From the NCBI GenBank assembly GCA_948567375.1, contig OX419762.1:1927001-1991000 (forward strand): a stretch of 64,000 bases of DNA. The letters are read 5' to 3'. A model generated the notes under the pieces. It was not told the origin of the DNA. It was given only the letters and a program-made list of their open reading frames with translations, and did not search any database. The translations under genes were made by a program, and so were the position numbers. The DNA comes from Lunularia cruciata. Taxonomy: Eukaryota; Streptophyta; Marchantiopsida; Lunulariales; Lunulariaceae. Position 1 is the first letter of the stretch. Each line of letters begins with the position of its first letter. Positions 1 through 12,050 of this stretch are shown here, piece by piece.

Positions 1-230
1 CTACAAAGAGCATTAGCCAATGCAATGTATAGGAGAGCAATTACACTAAGTGATGCTTCTTCAAATGCTCCAATTGTTTATAAACAATATGACTTGCATA
101 GCTGATATATCTTAGGTGATGTAGTGCAGATTCCTCTTACCAATACTATTGGGGCTTAGCCCCTATTTTTTTTCCTTGTAAGACTTGATGGGGTCTTCCC
201 ATCCTCCTTGTTATCACACGGGGTTGCATT
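1..230 (+). mobile_element. L-element (non-LTR) 3' end fragment
   Basis: This is the end of the last ORF and the 3' tail of the non-LTR retroelement that recurs through the window. It aligns by eye with 27680-27920 and 45540-45750. The tail has the family's two stem-loops: GGGGC-TTA-GCCCC near position 150 and GATGGG-GTCTT-CCCATC near 190. The element enters from outside the window, so its 5' extent is unknown. Confidence 0.75.
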
Positions 231-660
231 TTTTAATTACAAGAACATTGTCTAGATGCCAAGGAGGATACACGCTATGTCAAGCTACTTAAGTGCTCCT
301 GTCAACTTGGGATGCCGTTAAGGCCATGATCCATAGTTAAGTACGGTTAGCCAATCTATGTAAGAGCATTTGTTATGCTTTTGACAGGCGGTAGTACATA
401 GTTATATGATTAAAGCAGGTCCTTATTGAAAATGTTATTCCACTTATTTCTACACAATCTAAAATGGTGAGGAGCAAGCTTGAAGTAGATTGAAGTTGTT
501 CAGAATTTGGAAGAATGTGTCATAAGAAAGGATACTTGAGACATATCTTTTCAAAAGAAGTGGTTTTAAGACCGGGTTGAAGGAGAATCGGTTATATTTA
601 GCATTAATGAACCCACTCATCAACTAACAATTTCAATGGTCTTATTTGATATCTTCTATA
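231..660. other. No gene recognised
   Basis: No long ORF, no recognisable protein similarity in any frame and no tandem repeat was seen. It is probably old transposon or intergenic DNA. Confidence 0.4.
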
Positions 661-1050
661 AACTAAAATATTTATTATATAATCATTACATGTAAATCAA
701 GTATACGGATTTAGTCCCATTCTGCGCATTACACTATACAAACTAGAAGTTCGGTAGATAACGGTAGTACAAAGAAACAATTGAACGACCCTTTACGTGC
801 TGATGCTGGACTGCAGTAAAACACGTCGCATAGCCAGTCACCCTTGGATTCAGAGCAGATAGAGATACTTCACTGGAGCACGGATGCTTGAAATTTCTGG
901 ACGTGCATGATCTACTATCCTGTATGCGAAATGTCCGATGTTATTCTCAGTACATAAGTGATATATTTTCACTCTGGAGCAGCAATTATATTTGGTAGCT
1001 CTTTCAAGTCGGTAAATCACCCTTTTACAAATTTGAGAAGTTTCGATGAA
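661..1050. repeat. Dispersed repeat A, copy 1
   Basis: This segment is a diverged direct copy of 57041-57440. Shared blocks include the one starting GCATTACACTATACA, the GATTCAGAGC/GATTCAAAGC block, the GAGCACGGATGC/GAGCAGGGATGC block, GGACGTGCATG, and the ATGCGAAATGTCCGATG-like block. It shows no coding potential. Unlike the 57-kb copy, it has single, not inverted-duplicated, versions of the GGATGCTTG and GGACGTGCATG blocks. Confidence 0.65.
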
Positions 1051-3540
1051 ATTGTGGTTGGAAAATTAAACTGAGTAGGACATTCACACTTCATGATCTA
1101 AATTCTATGGTCAAATTCTAGGTTACTTGCTAACGCCCGTGATAAAATTGTTAGGCAAATTTTGCAACTTCTTATTGTAACGTTTTTCAAAGACTTCACT
1201 AAGGAATCTCATGGGTACCTCCTGCCTTTGAGGAAAATGATTTCGAGCTGAAATTTTGCTATTGCACATCTAGAGCTTTAAGATGAGATATCGATGAAAG
1301 TGATCGGATGGGTAATCTTGGAAGAGTCTTGTTTACAAGATCCAAAGTTAGCGTATCAGTAATATAAGTAATATAAAGATAAATCACATGAGTATTATCT
1401 ATATGTTTGGCTTCCATCTGAATGGGTGACCCAGGAAGAGTGAGATACTGAAATGCAACAGTAGATTTTCAACTTTCTAGCTTCCTTTCGTTGTTCTATT
1501 GCCGCATGCATTTGAAATCACCATCTTTAAGATTGTGACAAACTGTGCCTGTCGTGCACCTTCTCCATCGTCTCAAAGCGAGAGACATCTCGCATAAACG
1601 TGCTCGATGGTGGCTCTTTACGCATTCTTTCAGTTTCCTCCTGGGAACATATTCCAGAATGAATATAATCTTCCATGAATGTAACAATCCCAACTCAAAA
1701 AGTTGGCTCACCATCACTATCATAATCCACTACAACGGGAGATCTGGTTATACAAGAAACTAGTCTATCACGTGTCCGTCCCCTGGACACAACGGGGGTT
1801 TTCAGTTTAAGGAAGTCAGGGTCCGTAAAGATCCAGGAAAGAAAATTTAGGGAGATCTCATAAAGTTTCATGCAAGGGATACAAAGAAAATTTACGGGTT
1901 ACAACCCATAGTCAGAAAGAAACTCCCGGTCACCTTTCTTGTGCCCAGTAAAATCTTACGGGATTCCTGTAGTTTACGGGACATCATGTAGATCTTAATA
2001 AAGTCGCCTTAATTAAATTTGAAATGGAGGGATAGTTCTCACGGTCTCTTGTCGAAACGTCACAGATTGAATTAGAAGGCAATTCCCTTCCCTCGTTCAT
2101 GGCATATCTCCTTTATAGCTCCCCCATGCCATATTTGATATTTGTTATGGAAGTAAACGAGCTGCACCTTTCCTTTCCCAATGGCATATGTCAATTGAAC
2201 TAGCAGTGGTGGTGCATAATTCTTGTGCAAGATTCCTCCCATGGATCGTTCCTAATAGCAACAATGTTGGATTTAAATGTTTAAAACTCATCGCATAATT
2301 CCTGAAAGTTCCATTGCATAAATAGTTCTTCATAGCAATATTTTTGGATTTATTTATTCAAAGATTTGGTCAATACTCAAGTCGGAGTAGTCACCCACGT
2401 ACTAGCTGCATGTAGTCCCCCACAAGTCACTTGCGGTAGATCCGTATGTGTTGTTTGCAATTTATAGTTCTTCCCATGAATGGTGGCATTGGGAAATAGT
2501 GTGATAAAAGTTGGATTCGGATAGGTTATCGAATCAAAATTCCATAATGCCTCAACTGAGACAGTTAATACACAGAGACAATTAAGAAAAGAATTGAAGA
2601 AGTTAATGTACAACCAAATAGAAGAATTTCAAAACAATGACAAGGAATGGAGCAGCGATAATGAGTGGTTGGATTCTTTGGGAATTTGGATATAGGGGAA
2701 GGGAATGAAGAAGAAGACATAGATATGGATGTCATTGACAAGCTTTCTAATTGATGGGACTCTATCCAAGAGAGGTGTTATACTAAGGATGGAAGTTAAA
2801 TTTCTTGTACTACTGAATTTGTGTATCATTTTTCTTTTGGGCTTGATCCTAATGAGGATGGATATGGATTTCTTTGTTACTTTAGTGAATTTTCTCAAAG
2901 AGCACAGTGTTTTCAAGAGAATGAGGAATGTGGTAGATACTAAACACCTATATGGCTGCAAGTGCCATAAGCATCAGATCAATTTGGACATAATGGAAAC
3001 GAAGCTTGCCAAAGGCATGAACTTATAAAGAATTAGTGCTAAGTTAACAACTATGTTGAGTGAGAGAATTATCATTGCAATATTACCCAATCTCAAAGAT
3101 GAAGGACAATTCCCAAGGATAAAATATCCTCTAGTTTTGCACGGAAAGGATTTCTTGTTGAGTATGTAGTCCAGCTGGGTTTTTTTAGTTCATGACTCTC
3201 CAAAACCCTAGCAAGTGTGGTTGGGTTAGGGTCCTGTTGCCAGGTCAGTGAGCAAGGGAAGCCACCCCTTGTAGGGTCCAAGGATAATGTCCCAAAAGAA
3301 AAACTCAGATGTGAGTGCTCATTCCATTGCATGAGCACATTCTAAATTTGTAATTGAGTGCCCTAATAAAGCATCAATGCAACTATGGACATAAGAAAAT
3401 TCTTGTACAAACCACATAAAACACTTTGTATGTTCTTTCCTATTTTTAGTGATTGATCTTGTTCTTGGATAAAAGATTTGAATTCTTAATATTTTCAAGG
3501 TGTATAGGGTTAGTGGATGGAACTCTCTTTCCTTTGTCAC
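1051..3540. other. No recognised gene; decayed coding-like debris
   Basis: Only short ORFs occur, the longest about 100 codons near 2640-3030 on both strands. One plus-strand frame around 2800-2950 has a protein-like composition (acidic and aromatic, with stops), but I do not recognise it. A small hairpin, GTGTCC/GGACAC, lies near 1771-1789. Nothing here can be called a gene. Confidence 0.4.
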
Positions 3541-4599
3541 AAAGGCCTAATATTGATGGGGAATGGAGTGCTTGTAATCACATTGATGGAGAATGGAGTT
3601 AATATCAAGACACACCCACTCTAACTAAGGGATTCAAAGTGATGCTTGCCAGTCTCTATCCACCATAATCAAGAGCTCAAATGCTCAACATCAAAGAAGT
3701 GATTTATTTGGAGCTACACTTCAAAGGTATACCCTATGAAGTTGCAAAGAATCCAACCCTAATGGTGTGTTTGATAGCCCAATTGACTGTGCAAATGGTG
3801 TAACTGATGGTAGTTTTGATGGTCTGATCAATAGATCCTAACACAAAATTTTGCCATTATTAAGTAGTCTTTGAGCTACTACTAATATAACTATGATTGC
3901 CAATACTAACCTTCTAGTGTCCAAGCAAACTAGTTTTGGCATTGAAAATTTCATGATAGTTTTTGTATGTATATAGATTACCACCCAACATACAATGTAT
4001 TCAATATCATACACTTTAAAGTACAACTCATATAGAAGTCATACACAAACTCCACAATTGTCTGCTAGCGGTTAGGTCCCTCTAACTCCAGATAGCCATT
4101 TGCTCCAAGTATGTGATATGCCCTATGGTGGGCAAAGTTCAAAAAGCCGGGTGTTATCAAGCTTTGTTGTTAGTTATATGTCTACAATCTATACCATATA
4201 AGGAGTGATCTAGTTATGGGTCAAGTACATTGAGAACATAGCTATTTTCTTGAGAACAATCATGAGGGGAGGAGTCAAACATGCCGTATTCCATCCTCTC
4301 AAATAGCTATCACATACCAACATAGTAACAACTCCATCAAAAGAGCCACATAACATACACTACAAGCTTGCACATATACTTGCTAGTTGGGGTCTATAGT
4401 GCCATCAAAGTTGGGAGGTACCATGGCATGCAATTGCACACATGGTCCTTCCAGCCAATGCTATCATGTCCTTCCAATCACAAGGATTCCAAAAGGCAAA
4501 ACTTTGTACACTTTCAAGATAGTGTGGCTTGCAGTCACATCAAGTGTCATTGGTGCAATCTACTATAGATATATTTAATCACTTTAATGCAATTGATAG

Positions 4600-5460
4600 A
4601 TTAAGAATCTATAACTTCCTCCTCAAATAGTAGTAGGTATCCTTATGATGAGCAATTTCTAAGTTCTGAAAGGCCATTAACATCACTCTTCAAAAGGTTG
4701 AAAATGCACTCATCTATGCATCTAGATCATCCAAGTCCAAAACCATAACAATCACAACAAATGCTTGTAGGTAAATCTGGATCTCATGCATTGAGTAGAA
4801 AGTAAAGAGAGACGGATACTTAAAAAGGCTTACATGCTAAAACAATAGCCCATTTCCAACCAAGGTATTTGGAGATCCCAATCTCCCAAGTGGCCTCTCT
4901 ACAATCCATAGTTACACAATCTTCTCTTCACCATTTGAACCTCACTCTTTGCTAAACCATTTGCCTCAAGTTGATCTCTAGAGGTAGTAAGGTGATGAAT
5001 CAATGCCTTGTCACACAAGACTTGAAACTATCCCAAGAATTCTATATCCTAATCAGTCAAGACATCAATTAGTGCACCAAAATGACTAAGAACTTGATCT
5101 AAGAACAAGTAAACTATTTCCTTCATTGGACTGGTCAAGAAGTACCACCAACTTAATCCACTCGGAGAAATGCTCCACCATAACCAAAACACAACAATAA
5201 TGTCTCATAGTCAATAGTAGAAGTCAAGCAAAATCTAAACTCCAATAATAACCCAACCTCATGATAGGTAGTGGGTGTAATTGTGGTATAAGAGCTTTGA
5301 ATGATGCTATAACTTAGTCATAAACCACACAGTTGGCAAAAAATTTCTATACATTGATCTGCACACCATACCACCAATAATGACCATAGAGTAATCCATA
5401 TGTCTACTTTATGCCAAAATTTCCTAAATCTGCATGTGCGTGTTATACCCATTATGGTCT
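4600..5460 (-). pseudogene. Ty3/gypsy integrase remnant
   Basis: On the minus strand, about 5450-5340 encodes a GNFGIK block, then a YWWYGVQ block and a short cysteine segment, matching the gypsy integrase zinc domain (usual form GHFGxKRTY..HYWWPGM). Downstream come PLPIMRLGYYWSLDFA (first catalytic Asp region), then VLVMVEHFSEWIKLVVL, typical of the gypsy integrase core. Later parts resemble the usual tail, with LEIAHHKDTYYYLRR close to 4600. The core has in-frame stops, so this is a dead copy. The family call rests on recalled pattern similarity, not a database search. Confidence 0.75.
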
Positions 5461-7079
5461 TTGAGATGGAAGGGATAATACTTGTACTCTACCATCTTCC
5501 CATACCCAAAGAAGATTTTTGCACTTCAATCAAAACCTTGGCTTGCTGTAGGACACGGGTTCTCTTCTTAGCACCAACTATGCCATTCAAACACTAGTGC
5601 AAAGGTAGTCTATCAGTAAGACATCATCATGAATGTCTCATTGACTTATATCTCCACCATCTAGATATGAGACCTCAACCACTCCTCTTGTATGTATTGA
5701 GAAAGATACCACTAGAGCCTCAGTCAATGCACATAAAAGGTAGATGCATGCCAAATTTGCACTATCTCCTCATTTATCTCACAATGCCAACATGCTTTGT
5801 TCAGATCCTACTAGTTGGTACATAGGTTTCTACTCAATCAATTTGCATTAGGGTTCACCAGTCAAGATTTTTGAGTAATTGTGAAATCATACTCCTATAA
5901 GATCCCTAACAACTCCAATTGAAATCCTTAATACTTTGATGTCCAAAAGAGCACTCCAAATTTATTATATAGCGGAGAATATCTCCCTCCAAGAGAACCA
6001 CATCCTTAGATTATATACATGGATTGGTGAAATATCAGCCTAAAATCCGTTTTATTGGTCAGACAAGTATGACCAAAGGGAATATTTTTGTAGAAAGCTT
6101 AGAAGAGAATGCAAGTGGTATTGTTGGAAAGATCTTGACAAGAAAAATTGAAGAAGGTGAAGCTAGGAATTTTTTTCTAATAATTATGGAGTTGAGGATC
6201 AATTTTTTGAGCCCTAATTCTTTTGTTTAGGCTTCCAAAGTTGACTTTGAAGTTTTCAATGTGTTTTTGGTCTACCCTATTAGTGGATATCCTATTTTGG
6301 TGACTACTCTATCTACTCAACTTAGACCATCATGTATAATATCTCAAAAGATATTACTAAGCCAATTCTTACATTTCGCTAATTTGTCTTGCTATTGGTA
6401 TTACACCACCAAACTACTTCAAAAAGTTCTCCATTCTAACTCCAAATCAAGGCCTCTCCATGTCACTATTTTTTTAAGGATGTAAGAAAACTAGTGTATT
6501 TTTAGTCAACTCAAATCAAATCAAATCAAATACCAAGTCCTTTCAAAACACTCAAATCCTTCATACTAAAGGCAAAAATACTCACGTAGCTCCTTAAGAA
6601 TCTCCCAACTCACCCTCTTTCCTTTCCTATGAGCTCGGGTCCAATGTCTGACTACCAAGTATCCTCTATAATTGATGTAGAAGTAAAGGATGGACTGACT
6701 AGTTGCTACAAAAGGCACTTGGAAGTAGTATTTTTGTGCTCCCAATTGTTAGAGTTCATAACTACAGAGCAAAAACTCCTTCTACTTTAGCTATAAGATC
6801 TACATGTCCTCTAGTTGCATCCCAATGGTGTAATCTAAGTAGATCATGCTCACTTGGATGTACCCCAAGTAGACTACTCTCATAGTGGTCACTTTTATTG
6901 TCCCAAGAATACCATGCATTCTTGGTCTATTGCTCCCAACATGTGCTTAAATTGTCTCAATAGGTATTGAGCTCACAAGAGTCCAAGTGGTGATGCTTAT
7001 CAAATACATCCCATGTTGCTTAACCAATCTAAGGTTCACAATCTAGGTCAAATAGACTAGGTCTATAGCTTGACCTAAT

Positions 7080-8020
7080 ACCTAAATACCTCTAACATTG
7101 CTAAAATGGTGGTAATACTAGTACAAAAATCCATTGTAGGCTCTCTCTAATCAGCCTTATGCTCCCTCTAATCAGCAGTTTTAATTATGATTCCCAAACA
7201 AGTCCATGACATCTCTCCCTATAAGCATGAGAGGTAGGAAAACTCATGAATACTGTAAAGTGGCTTGAGAAATAGGAAACTCATGAGTACTGTAAAGTGG
7301 CTTTAGGTTGACCTTCAAGGTTCACCATTACCATTGGTGATCTATCAACCACTTGCACTAATTGAGATCACTATCCAACATCCAAAATATCATCAATAGT
7401 AAGGTGAGTTAGTTGTTGAATCCCATCATAAGCATGCTATAAAACCTCTCTAAGTAGGAGGTTTATTGACTAAAGAAAAATATGATAAGCCTGTGATCCA
7501 ACTTAGGCTGTATCCTACACTACGACAGGTCCAATCAAATACTAAACCTAATATGTACTTGCCACCACTCATGTGCAAGAATCACCCATCAAAGGAATGT
7601 TCTCTAAAATGTATGCTAGAGAAATTTCTTGATGAATTTGGAGATGTTGTAATATATATATTATCTCCCAAAACATACCAAAACAGAGATCTTGTAAACC
7701 CAAACCTTGTCTAGCATGTTCTTGACACAACCATCTAGAAATCACCAAATGAATAGTATTAAGTCTTGCCAAATCTTGTGCTTCCAACAAGGAAATGTTT
7801 GATGGTAGGGTCTCTTAGTGAACTTTGAATACTACAATTGGTAATAATTCTAGATACAAATTAGGCAAAGTATGCTACATGATGTAAAGATTTGTCTAGA
7901 AATCTCATCTCTCTCCACATCCAAGTACCTTTGAACATGTATGCTCACTTATAATACCACAACTAATCTAGTATTGATCTCACCAACAAATCCAAAAGGC
8001 ATACTACCTCCGTTGGATAC
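7080..8020 (-). pseudogene. DNA cytosine-5 methyltransferase-like domain of a retroelement
   Basis: Read on the minus strand, three blocks in order match C5-methyltransferase architecture. About 8015-7895 has a GFVGEINTRLVVVL segment and VQRYLDVERDEISRQI, resembling motif I and the acidic cofactor-contact region. About 7745-7595 has SRWLCQEHARQGLGLQD, where LCQ stands in place of the catalytic PCQ (Cys codon at 7726-7728), then FGMFWEI and an ENI in place of the ENV motif. About 7330-7080 has a VNLEGQP block, a FPTSHAYRERCHGLVWES block and an end that may correspond to the GFP-type C-terminal motif. Stops and frameshifts interrupt it, and the Pro-to-Leu change would by itself be damaging. Methyltransferase domains inside retrotransposons are known from charophyte algae and dinoflagellates. 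No host DRM, CMT or MET1 gene is evident nearby. Confidence 0.6.
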
Positions 8021-8320
8021 TACCAAACAATAGGTGTGGTACCAAAAGGTGATAAGGTAATAGATTTTGGAAGCTCATCCTCAAACTAGTCTATTGGTGG
8101 TACAAAGGTTCCACTCTGAGCTCGTTAGCAAATTAATCTACATGCTACTACAATGCCTTGTTGGAACTCCATAACGATTCAAGGTAGATAAAACAACCCC
8201 ACTCATATTGCAAATCAAAATTATGGGGTTTCTCTTAGACTCCTTGTAGTTATCTTCTTCTTGCCTCTCATCTCATGGATCATAGCAAAGTCATTCAGCT
8301 TCTAATTCTAAAGCAAGAAA

Positions 8321-8780
8321 CCCAAATTCTTGCTCTGAATTACCTCACTTCTACAATAGATGGCCACTTACCAACAATAAGGTTTCTAAGGATGGTTGTG
8401 GGAGTCTTCCAGATTGACTTTTAGACAAACACTATTTTTACTCTCAAAGGACGTATGAGAAACTAAGATGATTGCAAATAGGCAAGATATTAGGGACTTA
8501 TGTGAAGGTTGGAAAGCTAAGACCAATTTTTGCTTGAGCTACAAAACTAGTAGCAAATTCCAATCTGAAGTTTTTTGATAATATACTAAGAATAAAAAAT
8601 TTAAACTAAAAGGACACTCTACTAAGAACTGCCTTCTAAAAAACAAATCATGTTGTAATATTGCTACAAGCAAGAGTAAAATTATTACAAAGAGTGAAAT
8701 TGTGAAAATGTAGTTACCACACAATCTATCATGAAACTATTTTTCTTGAAGCAAACTACCTTTTTAATTACAAATCAAGC
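8321..8780. other. No gene recognised
   Basis: AT-rich sequence with only short ORFs. It probably belongs to the flank or upstream part of the minus-strand gypsy relic, but no domain is visible. Confidence 0.35.
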
Positions 8781-9559
8781 AATTTTCTTGGAGTAAATAA
8801 ATAGAGGAGAAACTATCAATTTGGTCTACATGTTCTACTTGAGGGCTCATCTTATGATCAAGGAACTCAAAGAAGATGCAAGAGCTACCTATTTTGCTCC
8901 ATTTGCAATTCACTTCTACATGGGGTTGAATTTGCCAAGTGAAGATGAGAGGAGTCTATTTGGCAAGTGATTCATTTTGGAGGCATATTTCACAACTCAA
9001 CTTGAAGGACTCTCTACCATCAAGAATCATAAGGATGTGGATGCAAAATTTGCTTAGTTTGGGAATTTTGTAGATGTAAAAGAAGTTGTAGAGATACTCA
9101 CTCCCAAGAAGAAGAAGCATACTTCAACAAGTAACACTCAAAAATAGTTTCTAAAGAGAGTAGGAGAAATCCTCAAGTTGTTGACATATCATGGGATGAA
9201 GAGGAAGGAGAAGCCAAAGAAGAAGAAACCAAGGAAAAAGAAGACCAAGACAAGCTCACTCAACAAAGGGCCAAGTCAAGTTCAAAGGATGAAGAAGTTG
9301 ATTATGCAAATGAAGAGAAGGCTTCCCAAGAAGAAGTGTAAATTAAAGAAGAGAAGTTATAGCCAAAGAAGAACATAAAGATCAAGAAGATCTTTGGGCC
9401 CAAGAACCTACAAATCTAACTCAAATGGAGCCAAATACAAAATTTTGAGGAGAAGAAGTGGACTTTGAAGGTGAGACTAAATAAGTGATAGTTAAGCTTC
9501 ACCAAGAAAGGGAATAAATCTTCATTGGAGTCTCAAAACCACAAGTAGCATGAGCAAAC
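8781..9559 (+). pseudogene. Lysine-rich coding debris, probably retroelement
   Basis: A plus-strand frame with a few stops reads through acidic and aromatic text at about 8820-9060, then a strongly Lys/Arg-rich stretch at 9178-9378 (66 residues without a stop, many KKK and RKK runs). The composition suggests a nucleic-acid-binding gag-like or disordered region. There is no recognisable domain. It lies directly upstream of an LTR-like repeat, which fits the 3' end of an old element. Confidence 0.3.
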
Positions 9560-10205
9560 TTCATTATCAATTTAGTTGGACCTACAATGCAATTCATACA
9601 AATACTCCTTCCTTAGTCCATAATATCCATTTGTGCATTTGTGCTCTTAGGAAATATTTAGTTTAGTATTGTAAGTAGTTGGAGGATATTATTTATATGT
9701 AGTTTAACCAAGCTTCTACATTAGCCATGATTAGCTAGAGTTAGTCACAACCAAGATGGAGGTGACTCTATTTTAGAGGAAGTAAAAAGGGTGAGCATTA
9801 CTGTTTTGGATTCTATTGTATTGACTTTGTATTGTTCCTAGGTGTTTGGCCTTGAGGAAAGAGTTGAGAACTCTTAGATCTACAAGCCTTTTGGGAGTGT
9901 AATCTTTTATAGTCCAAGGATAGCGCAAGTGAAGGAATTCTTGACTTAGATAGGACCACATGCTTAGAGGATTAGTCCTATGATTTTGGATATTCCTTTG
10001 TACTTTTGACTTTATGTGAATTGTACTTTAGTAATTAGTAAATTTGGTATATAATTATTTCACAAGTACATAAAGTAGGTGTGAAGAGGTACTCATCATT
10101 ATTTCATTTCCAATTATCTCTCTCTCGTTGAGCTCTCTAGTGAGCAATAGTTTGAGTCTTAAAGGTACATTGGAGGCTTATCTTGAGTGAGAGGTAGGGT
10201 GGCTC
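9560..10205 (+). repeat. LTR-like direct repeat E, copy 1
   Basis: This is about 600 bp of diverged direct repeat with 10490-11185. Shared blocks include CTTGAGGAAAGAGTTGAGAA, TAGTCCAAGGATAGC/TAGTCCAAAGATAGC, GACCACATGCTTAG-like, TATTTCACAAGT and ATCTCTCTC. Its length, direct orientation and nearby gag-like coiled-coil text fit LTRs, but no TG..CA termini or primer-binding site could be fixed. Confidence 0.5.
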
Positions 10206-10489
10206 ACAATATAAGGAAGCATTGCCTGATGCAATTGACTACACTTTGCAAGTGAAGTGTGTATATACAAATAAATATGTAGCAAAGGCAAAGATATCCA
10301 AGAGTAAGGTGGAGTTTGAGAAACTAAGAAAACTATACAAGGATGAGTGTAAGAAAGTGAATGATCTAATGTAAGAGACTTAAAAATTCAAGAGGTTGCA
10401 AAATAGAAGAACCATGAAGACGATATCTAAAGATTGTAAGGAGAGTTGAGAGCTCTTTGGATCATCAAAGGTAAGCATAGGTAGCAGGA
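10206..10489 (+). pseudogene. Short coiled-coil-like insert between E repeats
   Basis: The plus-strand text is rich in Lys and Glu (for example a KAKISKSKVEFEKLRK-like stretch near 10280) and is interrupted by stops. It could be the beginning of a gag-like ORF that follows the first LTR-like repeat, cut by a second repeat copy. No domain can be named. Confidence 0.25.
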
Positions 10490-11185
10490 GTATTGTAACA
10501 CTTATTTGTGCATGTGTGTGATATTGCAATATTTAGCTTGGTATTACAAGTACTTGAGATAGATTATTTATATAGATAAAGGATGGTTCTACATTAGTCA
10601 TGATTAGCAAAACTAAGTCACAGTTAAGATAGAGGAGACCTTACTTTAGAGGGAGTGGAAAAGATGAGCACCAATACTTTGGATTTTAGTGATGACTCGA
10701 TATTATTTCTAGGTTTTTGGCTTTGAGGAAAGAGTTGAGAATTCTTGGGCCCGCAAGCTTTTTTGTTTTGGATTCTTAAATAGTCCAAAGATAGCCCATG
10801 TGAAGAAATCCTTGAGTTAGTGGTTAGGTCAAGATAAGATCACATGCTTAGTGGAATATGCCCATGTGGATAGATATTCCTTTATACTTTTTGACTTTAC
10901 TTGACTTTTAGCCTATTAACTTGAGTTACTCCAATAATTAGTAACTTTGGTGTGTAACTATTTCACAAGTGTATAAACAAGGGGTGAGGAAGTACTTATC
11001 ATACTTTCATTTGCAACTATATCTCTCTCATTGAGTTCTCTAGTGTGCAATGTCTTGAGTATTGGAGTGTTAGCCTTGGAGGAGTATGATGGAGTTGGGG
11101 TTCTTTTCCTTCTTAGTCCATGGTGCACTACAATAATAGCCATCAGAGGTTCATCGTGAATGAGAGACTGGCTGGCTCACTGTAC
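10490..11185 (+). repeat. LTR-like direct repeat E, copy 2
   Basis: This is the second copy of repeat E, offset by roughly 930 bp from the first, with numerous substitutions and small indels. It is followed directly by a long coiled-coil coding relic, as expected when an LTR precedes gag. Confidence 0.5.
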
Positions 11186-11560
11186 AAAAAAGAGCTATAG
11201 AAGAAAAAGGAAAAGCTCCAACGTAAGTGGGAGAGTGAGAAAGTGAAGATTTTCACTCTAAAACTACAAATGGCCAAGTACAAGAAAGAAAGAGGAATTC
11301 AGATTGAGGCCTTGCATAAAGAACTTACCAATGAGAAGGAGACAAGTGCATGAGATAGAAAAAGGATCCTAATGGAGGTAACTGCAGAAGTCTTTGCTCT
11401 AGCACCTGATTTTGAAGCAAAGAAACAAAAGGTGCTCAAAGACTTGGAAGCACTTAAAAGTGAGATGCTAGAACTTAAGGAAGAATCAACCATAGGTAGA
11501 ATAACTAAGTAAAAGATCCATGAATTAACAACTGCAAGTTCAAAATCCTAGTGCATAGGT
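11186..11560 (+). pseudogene. Long coiled-coil gag-like relic
   Basis: One plus-strand frame reads heptad-like, Lys/Glu/Leu-rich text through about 11200-11510 with a single TGA near 11353 (a KEKLQRKWESEKVKIF-like start and a VLKDLEALKSEMLELKEES end). Long coiled coils are common in structural proteins of plant retroelements. No other domain is visible, so the identity remains open. Confidence 0.4.
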
Positions 11561-12050
11561 CTATGATGATCCAAAGTTAGAAAGGCTATCCTTGAAACTA
11601 AGGGCATACAAATAGGAAGTTTTAAGAAATTTGTGATATAGTAGACTTAGAAATCACAATTACAAGAGGAGAATTGAAGGTCTCCTTAGGAAAGCTAGAG
11701 GCAAAGGCAATTCTTTGCAATAGACTTATTCAAATAATCCTTCAATAAAGGTAGGTTTATCTTAGTTGTACATATCTTCTTAGTTGTAAAATCTTTGAAG
11801 TGGAAGTCCAAAGAAGACAAGTTAGAGTTTCTTTGGAAAAAATAAAACACTTTCCCAAGATATATATATGTGATCAAGTAGTGTATAGATGAACAAATTA
11901 GGATAAGATTGGATAATAGAATCATAATCGTGTAGTCCTAATGCAAGGAGGTGCAATTTTGATTAATCCTTGCACTTCACAACCATCAAATTTCTTAGGT
12001 TAGGAGGAGGAAATTTTTTTAAGGCTTCCAATCATTTGTAAATATTCATT
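11561..12050. other. No gene recognised
   Basis: AT-rich sequence without recognisable protein similarity. It probably continues the decayed element upstream of it. Confidence 0.35.

Larger units (their letters stand above)
3541..8320 (-). mobile_element. Decayed Ty3/gypsy-type element with a methyltransferase-like domain
   Basis: Read on the minus strand, the order is a DNA C5-methyltransferase-like region (about 8020-7080), poorly conserved pol sequence (7080-5460), then a Ty3/gypsy integrase (about 5460-4600) and a 3' remnant. All frames hold many stops and frameshifts, so nothing is translatable. The integrase is recognisable from its zinc-binding end (a GNFGIK block followed by a YWWYGVQ block) and the start of its core. 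RT is too decayed to place. No LTRs were identified at either end, so the limits are approximate. The two modules share a strand and lie within 2 kb, which supports one element, but a nested or composite origin cannot be excluded. Confidence 0.65.

Noticed and set aside
2729-3028. 99-codon plus-strand ORF
   Set aside because: Low-complexity hydrophobic text with an equally long antisense ORF and no recognised domain.
9178-9378. Nuclear-protein gene suggested by the Lys-rich ORF
   Set aside because: The composition is Lys-biased without a domain, flanked by broken frames and LTR-like repeats, so transposon debris is more likely.
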